From an uncultured Clostridia bacterium (GTDB taxonomy: Bacteria > Bacillota > Clostridia > TANB77 > CAG-508), in the NCBI GenBank assembly GCA_948896235.1, contig CAQUUC010000002.1:424147-454092 (forward strand): a stretch of DNA of 29,946 nucleotides, given 5' to 3'. The notes beneath the pieces are model-generated. The model saw nothing but the letters and a program-made list of their open reading frames with translations, was not told the origin of the DNA and did no database searches. Of this stretch, positions 26,878 through 29,946 are shown in pieces. A program made the translations under genes and the position numbers. Position 1 is the stretch's first letter. Each line of letters starts with the position of its first letter.

Positions 26878-27882
26878 ATGAAAGAACCAAATGAAGAAAA
26901 ACAAAAAGGTATTACTTTAATTGCGCTAGTTATTACAATTATTATACTATTAATACTAGTAGGAGTTACAATTAACTTAACAATTGGAGAGCATGGAATT
27001 TTCAATATTGCAAAAGAAGCAGGAAAAAATTATATAAATGCACAAGAATATGAAAAAACAGAAATAGATAAGTTATATAATAAAATACAAAATATAAATG
27101 GTGAAACTGAAAGTGATGATCCACCAATAAAGCCAATTATTTCAGTTAATGATTTGAAAGCAGGAGATTATATAAAATATAATACAGGAAAAAGTGAAGT
27201 AGGAGATAATGGAATAATAATATGTAGAGTATTATATCCTACAACTTCACAATATGGTCTACAAATAATATCAGATAAAAACGTAAAAGAAATAGCATTA
27301 GGAATAGGAAATACATGGGAAGAAGGAAAAAGTGCATACAATAATGCAATAGAAAATTTAAATAATGAAGCAGAAGCATATATAAATACAGAATATGCAT
27401 ATGATGCAAGATGTGTAGGAAGTATACCAACAGTAATAGATGGAATTTTTGTAGATAAAGATAAGCATAATGGAGAAGCGGGGACAATATCAATTTCAAA
27501 TGATTATACGTTACCAGCTGGATGGAAGAGTAGAGATACAGGATGTTATAAATCGGATACTAATTATGAAACTGACGAGACACAAATGAAAAAATTTGAA
27601 TTATTGTATAATGGACAAGCCTACTGGCTTGCATCTAGACACACAGCGATGGCTGGAAACGAGACTTATAGCGAGAATAGTTTTTCTGTAAGAACAATAC
27701 TTCACAACTATGGAGTATATAACAATACTTATTGTTTGCAGGTTGATAATGATGGTGAGTGTACTATTGGTCCCTTTTATGAAAGAGGTCTTCGTCCTTG
27801 CATTTCTTTAAAATCTGATGTAATTAAAATAACATCAGGAAATGGAGAAAGTTCTGAGACTGCGTATGTAATAGAAAAGTAA
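26878..27882 (+). CDS. Prepilin-like protein with class III signal and DUF6273-like C-terminus
   Basis: Probable type IV pilin-like or pseudopilin surface protein of 334 residues. I start at ATG 26878, which has the ribosome site GAAAGGA 10 bases upstream; ATG 26854 has none. The leader ends KG, followed by ITLIALVITIIILLILVGV, matching the prepilin peptidase site and the long N-terminal hydrophobic helix. The usual Glu at +5 is replaced by Ala, as in many clostridial proteins of this type. The helix runs into GEHGIFNIAKEAGK. The C-terminal region (YWLASR near 27624, then FSVRTIL and RGLRPCISLKSDV) resembles the DUF6273 domain often attached to such pilins. No pilus assembly genes are in the window. 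It stands alone between its own promoter and terminator. Confidence 0.75.
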   Translation: MKEPNEEKQKGITLIALVITIIILLILVGVTINLTIGEHGIFNIAKEAGKNYINAQEYEKTEIDKLYNKIQNINGETESDDPPIKPIISVNDLKAGDYIKYNTGKSEVGDNGIIICRVLYPTTSQYGLQIISDKNVKEIALGIGNTWEEGKSAYNNAIENLNNEAEAYINTEYAYDARCVGSIPTVIDGIFVDKDKHNGEAGTISISNDYTLPAGWKSRDTGCYKSDTNYETDETQMKKFELLYNGQAYWLASRHTAMAGNETYSENSFSVRTILHNYGVYNNTYCLQVDNDGECTIGPFYERGLRPCISLKSDVIKITSGNGESSETAYVIEK

Positions 27883-27904
27883 TTAAATTAAGAGGAGAAA
27901 ATGT

Positions 27905-27926
27905 AAAGAGAGCTTAGCTCTCTTTT
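27905..27926. terminator. Bidirectional terminator between convergent genes
   Basis: AAAGAGAGC (27905-27913) pairs perfectly with GCTCTCTTT (27917-27925), with T-rich DNA to the right and A-rich DNA to the left, so it can stop transcription from both sides. It overlaps the stop codon of the minus-strand gene by one or two bases. Confidence 0.8.
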
Positions 27927-28782
27927 ATTTTATTGTATATGAAATTCCTAACTCATCTAATATATATTCTGTATAGTGTGCAATTTCTGAAAAATTAGAG
28001 ATTACTATTCTATCAAAGTTATTTAATTTTTCTTCTGATTCTGCCATAATTAATAAAGTATTATCAAGAGGAATATATATATATCTAGCCAATAATAGCA
28101 TAGCAGCCACGATTTCGTTTTTATTAATTAATGAAATTTCCTTATTAAAATTAAGTAATAAATTTTGAAAATTATTAACTACATCATAAAGAGAAATAGT
28201 TTTTCTACTCATAAAATCAGTCTCTAAGTGTTTCCATTCTTCAGGATGTTCCATTAATATATTTGAATTTATTGCAAAATCCTTTAACTTAGTACCAATT
28301 GTATAATTTATTTGATTAATTGGTAGATCATGATGAATACAGTAATTTCTTAATCTATATAAAAATCTATATTCAAAATTATATTCAAAATATCTATTAG
28401 TGATTTCTTGAAATTTCTCATAATATAAAGATTTTTTTCCATATTTATGATTAATATCATATTCAATATTGTTAATATACGAGTAAAAAATTCCTACAAA
28501 ATTAATTGTTAATCTATTAATATTATATACAGTACTTTTTTCATATGACATATAATTAGCACATGAAATCTCTTCGTTTGTCTTAGACTTTTTTATTGCT
28601 TTATACAATTCTTTTCTATTTTCTTCTACCATTTTATAATAATTATATATGGAAGTAAATTGTTTCAAAGTACAATATGCATTATCAAGTTTTTCATATT
28701 CTTTCTTTTCTAACTTATCATAAAATCTAAGAGTTTCGCCATTATTTTTGTTTTTTTCTATACTTCCTATATAATATACCAT
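27925..28782 (-). CDS. HEPN-like protein of unknown function (R-x4-H motif)
   Basis: An all-helical-looking, Lys/Asn/Tyr-rich protein of 285 residues, the only protein gene on the minus strand. I start it at the ATG at 28782, giving MVYYIGSIEK, because AAGGAG lies 7 bases upstream; the longer frame from 28821 has no such site. The motif RNYCIHHDLPI at about residues 145-155 fits the R-x4-H signature of HEPN domains, many of which are RNases in toxin-antitoxin and anti-phage systems, while others are only structural. No nucleotidyltransferase (MNT) or other usual HEPN partner is adjacent. The gene lies in an accessory stretch and is convergent with the pilin gene. I could not find a clear promoter. 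HEPN membership is an inference from one motif and the helical character. Confidence 0.6.
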   Translation of the reverse strand: MVYYIGSIEKNKNNGETLRFYDKLEKKEYEKLDNAYCTLKQFTSIYNYYKMVEENRKELYKAIKKSKTNEEISCANYMSYEKSTVYNINRLTINFVGIFYSYINNIEYDINHKYGKKSLYYEKFQEITNRYFEYNFEYRFLYRLRNYCIHHDLPINQINYTIGTKLKDFAINSNILMEHPEEWKHLETDFMSRKTISLYDVVNNFQNLLLNFNKEISLINKNEIVAAMLLLARYIYIPLDNTLLIMAESEEKLNNFDRIVISNFSEIAHYTEYILDELGISYTIK

Positions 28783-28787
28783 TAAAA

Positions 28788-28796
28788 TTCTCCTTA
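28788..28796 (-). promoter_or_regulatory. Ribosome binding site that fixes the start of the HEPN-like gene
   Basis: On the minus strand this reads TAAGGAGAA, with AAGGAG 7 bases before the ATG at 28782. Confidence 0.8.
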
Positions 28797-28976
28797 TTTT
28801 TAGTAACAGTCTATTAATCAAAAATCTCTTGTTATATCTTAAATGCTTATTTTACTGTATGAATTAATTTAACTTAAAAATGTATTTAATAGACTCATAT
28901 TTATAATTTAAATTATAACATAAATAAATTCTGTAATAAATAAAAAACTAAATTCTATATAAATAATAATATTTTA

Positions 28977-28985
28977 TGCTATAAT
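28977..28985 (+). promoter_or_regulatory. Extended -10 promoter of the LysR fragment
   Basis: TGC followed by TATAAT (28980-28985), with no good -35 box at the right distance. The ribosome site AGAGGGT is just before ATG 29020. Confidence 0.5.
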
Positions 28986-29019
28986 AATAAATAAGAATAT
29001 TAATAAAGAGGGTCATATA

Positions 29020-29229
29020 ATGATAAATTTAGAACTATATAGAATATTTAAAATTGTGGCAGATGAAGAAAATTTAACAAAAGCAAGTGAAATTCTACAT
29101 ATTTCACAACCTGCTGTAACTAAACATATTAAAAATTTAGAAAATGAATTAAATGTACAATTATTTGCAAGAACTAAATATGGAGATTTTGATTATACAA
29201 TAAGAGATAGGATAAGGGAAGGTTTTTAG
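29020..29229 (+). pseudogene. LysR-family regulator reduced to its DNA-binding domain
   Basis: The 69 residues begin with an intact LysR winged helix-turn-helix (ELYRIFKIVADEENLTKA, SQPAVTKHIKNLENEL, VQLFART). Full LysR proteins have about 290-300 residues and continue into a recognition helix linker and a ligand-binding domain. Here the frame changes after KYG into DFDYTIRDRIREGF and stops. No LysR sequence continues in another frame, so the rest was deleted, and the last 14 codons probably come from the end of another gene. The stop codon touches the ATG of the next gene. A short protein could still be made and bind DNA, but without the effector domain it is most likely a remnant. Confidence 0.7.
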
Positions 29230-29802
29230 ATGCTAAATTTAATGTTTATAAGACATGCACAAACAGAATTAAATAAAGAAGGAATTTTTGCTGGAAGAAC
29301 AGATTGTAGCATAACAAAAGAAGCATATGAAGAAGCACGAGAAGTTTTTAAAGATATTGAAAAAAACTTTGATTACATTTACTGTTCTCCCTTAAAAAGA
29401 ACAAAGCAGACTTTAGATGCCATATTACCTAATAGAACGCCAATTATAGACGAAAGAATAATTGAAATTAGTATAGGCGAATGGGAAGGAAAGAAAAAGT
29501 CATCTTTTGATAAAAACTTATTAGCATTATATAGAGCTGGTCAATATACTCCACCAAGAGCAGAAACTACATCACAAGTAGACAGAAGAGTTTGTGAATT
29601 TATACAAAGCCTTTTTGATAAATATAAAAACAATGAAAGAATTCTAATTGTAACACATAATGGAGTTATGAGATCTATAAAAAGAAATTTTGTTAAAGAT
29701 TATGGCGATATTATGTCTAAAAATTTAGGACACATTTTATTAACAGATGAAAATTATAAATACTATTTAGAAAAAATAAAGGATAAAGAAAATACTATAT
29801 AA
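29230..29802 (+). CDS. Histidine phosphatase family protein (phosphoglycerate mutase-like)
   Basis: Probable phosphatase of the histidine phosphatase superfamily (branch 1), 190 residues. The catalytic RH-x-x-T motif is at residues 8-12 (RHAQTELN, His9 being the phospho-acceptor). The CSPLKRTKQT motif carries the phosphate-binding Arg, EISIGEWEGK the acid Glu, and VTHNGVMR the second His. The substrate cannot be told; close relatives include broad phosphatases and CobC-like enzymes, and it is too short and unspecific to call GpmA. The ATG follows directly on the stop codon of the LysR fragment, with GGGAAGG 8 bases upstream, so the two are co-transcribed. The zero spacing and the foreign-looking tail of the LysR fragment suggest that its original upstream partner was lost by deletion. 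Confidence 0.88.
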   Translation: MLNLMFIRHAQTELNKEGIFAGRTDCSITKEAYEEAREVFKDIEKNFDYIYCSPLKRTKQTLDAILPNRTPIIDERIIEISIGEWEGKKKSSFDKNLLALYRAGQYTPPRAETTSQVDRRVCEFIQSLFDKYKNNERILIVTHNGVMRSIKRNFVKDYGDIMSKNLGHILLTDENYKYYLEKIKDKENTI

Positions 29803-29856
29803 TTATGGCTATATATTTAATACTCAGTATTCTGCCAACAATTTGATAAAATAATT

Positions 29857-29892
29857 AAAAGAAGTTGAAAGATTATTCTTTCAACTTCTTTT
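29857..29892. terminator. Bidirectional terminator between the phosphatase gene and tRNA-Pro
   Basis: A perfect 16-bp inverted repeat (29857-29872 with 29877-29892) around TTAT, with TTTT on the right and, on the other strand, TTTTAATTATTTT on the left. It serves the plus-strand gene and, more directly, the minus-strand tRNA, whose CCA end it touches. Confidence 0.9.
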
Positions 29893-29946
29893 GGTCGAGG
29901 TGACAGGGATCGAACCTGCGACCTCATGGTCCCAAACCACGCGCGC
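29892..29946 (-). tRNA. tRNA-Pro (anticodon UGG), 5' part beyond the window
   Basis: Read on the minus strand, the visible part covers the end of the D-arm, the anticodon arm CGTGG-TTTGGGA-CCATG (anticodon TGG), the variable loop AGGTC, the T-arm GCAGG-TTCGATC-CCTGT, the acceptor strand CACCTCG, discriminator A and an encoded CCA. This closely follows bacterial tRNA-Pro(UGG). The 5' acceptor strand and most of the D-arm lie past base 29946. Confidence 0.95.

Noticed and set aside
29819..29831. AATACTCAGTATT inverted repeat after the phosphatase gene
   Set aside because: It is a short, AT-rich, single copy with no promoter nearby, so chance is the simplest explanation.

Overview
The window is AT-rich (by eye about 30% G+C), uses the standard bacterial code (TGG for Trp, no in-frame TGA in long genes) and strongly prefers ATA and AGA codons. 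Firmicutes-type RpoB/RpoC, the gdpP-rplI-dnaB-tilS-ftsH order, perfect Rho-independent terminators, AGGAGG ribosome sites and a pilin-like protein with a KG/ITLIAL leader all point to a low-GC Gram-positive, most likely an uncultured Clostridia lineage. The species cannot be named from the sequence.

Layout. (1) 1-632: 3' part of a small protein with two helix-turn-helix segments, then a terminator. (2) 671-8552: rpoB and rpoC as an apparently free-standing unit, with a strong promoter, a leader of about 350 nt rich in hairpins including an attenuator-like one, and a terminator. rplJ-rplL are not upstream and rpsL is not downstream. (3) 8738-18999: one monocistronic giant gene for a secreted, membrane-tethered surface protein of 3381 residues: signal peptide, unknown Cys-containing domain, four Listeria-Bacteroides repeats, a Cna-B domain, about eight SpaA-like modules, then about 13 derived modules of which seven are nearly alike. 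(4) 19028-26043: housekeeping block: gdpP (c-di-AMP phosphodiesterase, frameshifted near its end), rplI-dnaB-tilS operon, and ftsH on its own promoter. (5) 26066-29946: accessory segment: a GNAT acetyltransferase with foreign codon use, a prepilin-like protein, a minus-strand protein with an RNYCIH (HEPN-type R-x4-H) motif, a truncated LysR gene joined to a histidine phosphatase gene, and the 3' part of a minus-strand tRNA-Pro(UGG).

Most interesting: the frameshift at the GGGGH motif of gdpP; the giant protein, whose C-terminal modules have lost both isopeptide-bond residues that its N-terminal modules keep, and which ends in a non-canonical GVSTGE anchor; the structured rpoB leader; and the lone HEPN-like gene. 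Several starts were moved from the longest open frame: rpoB to TTG 1063, ftsH to TTG 24205, the pilin to ATG 26878, and the minus-strand gene to ATG 28782.
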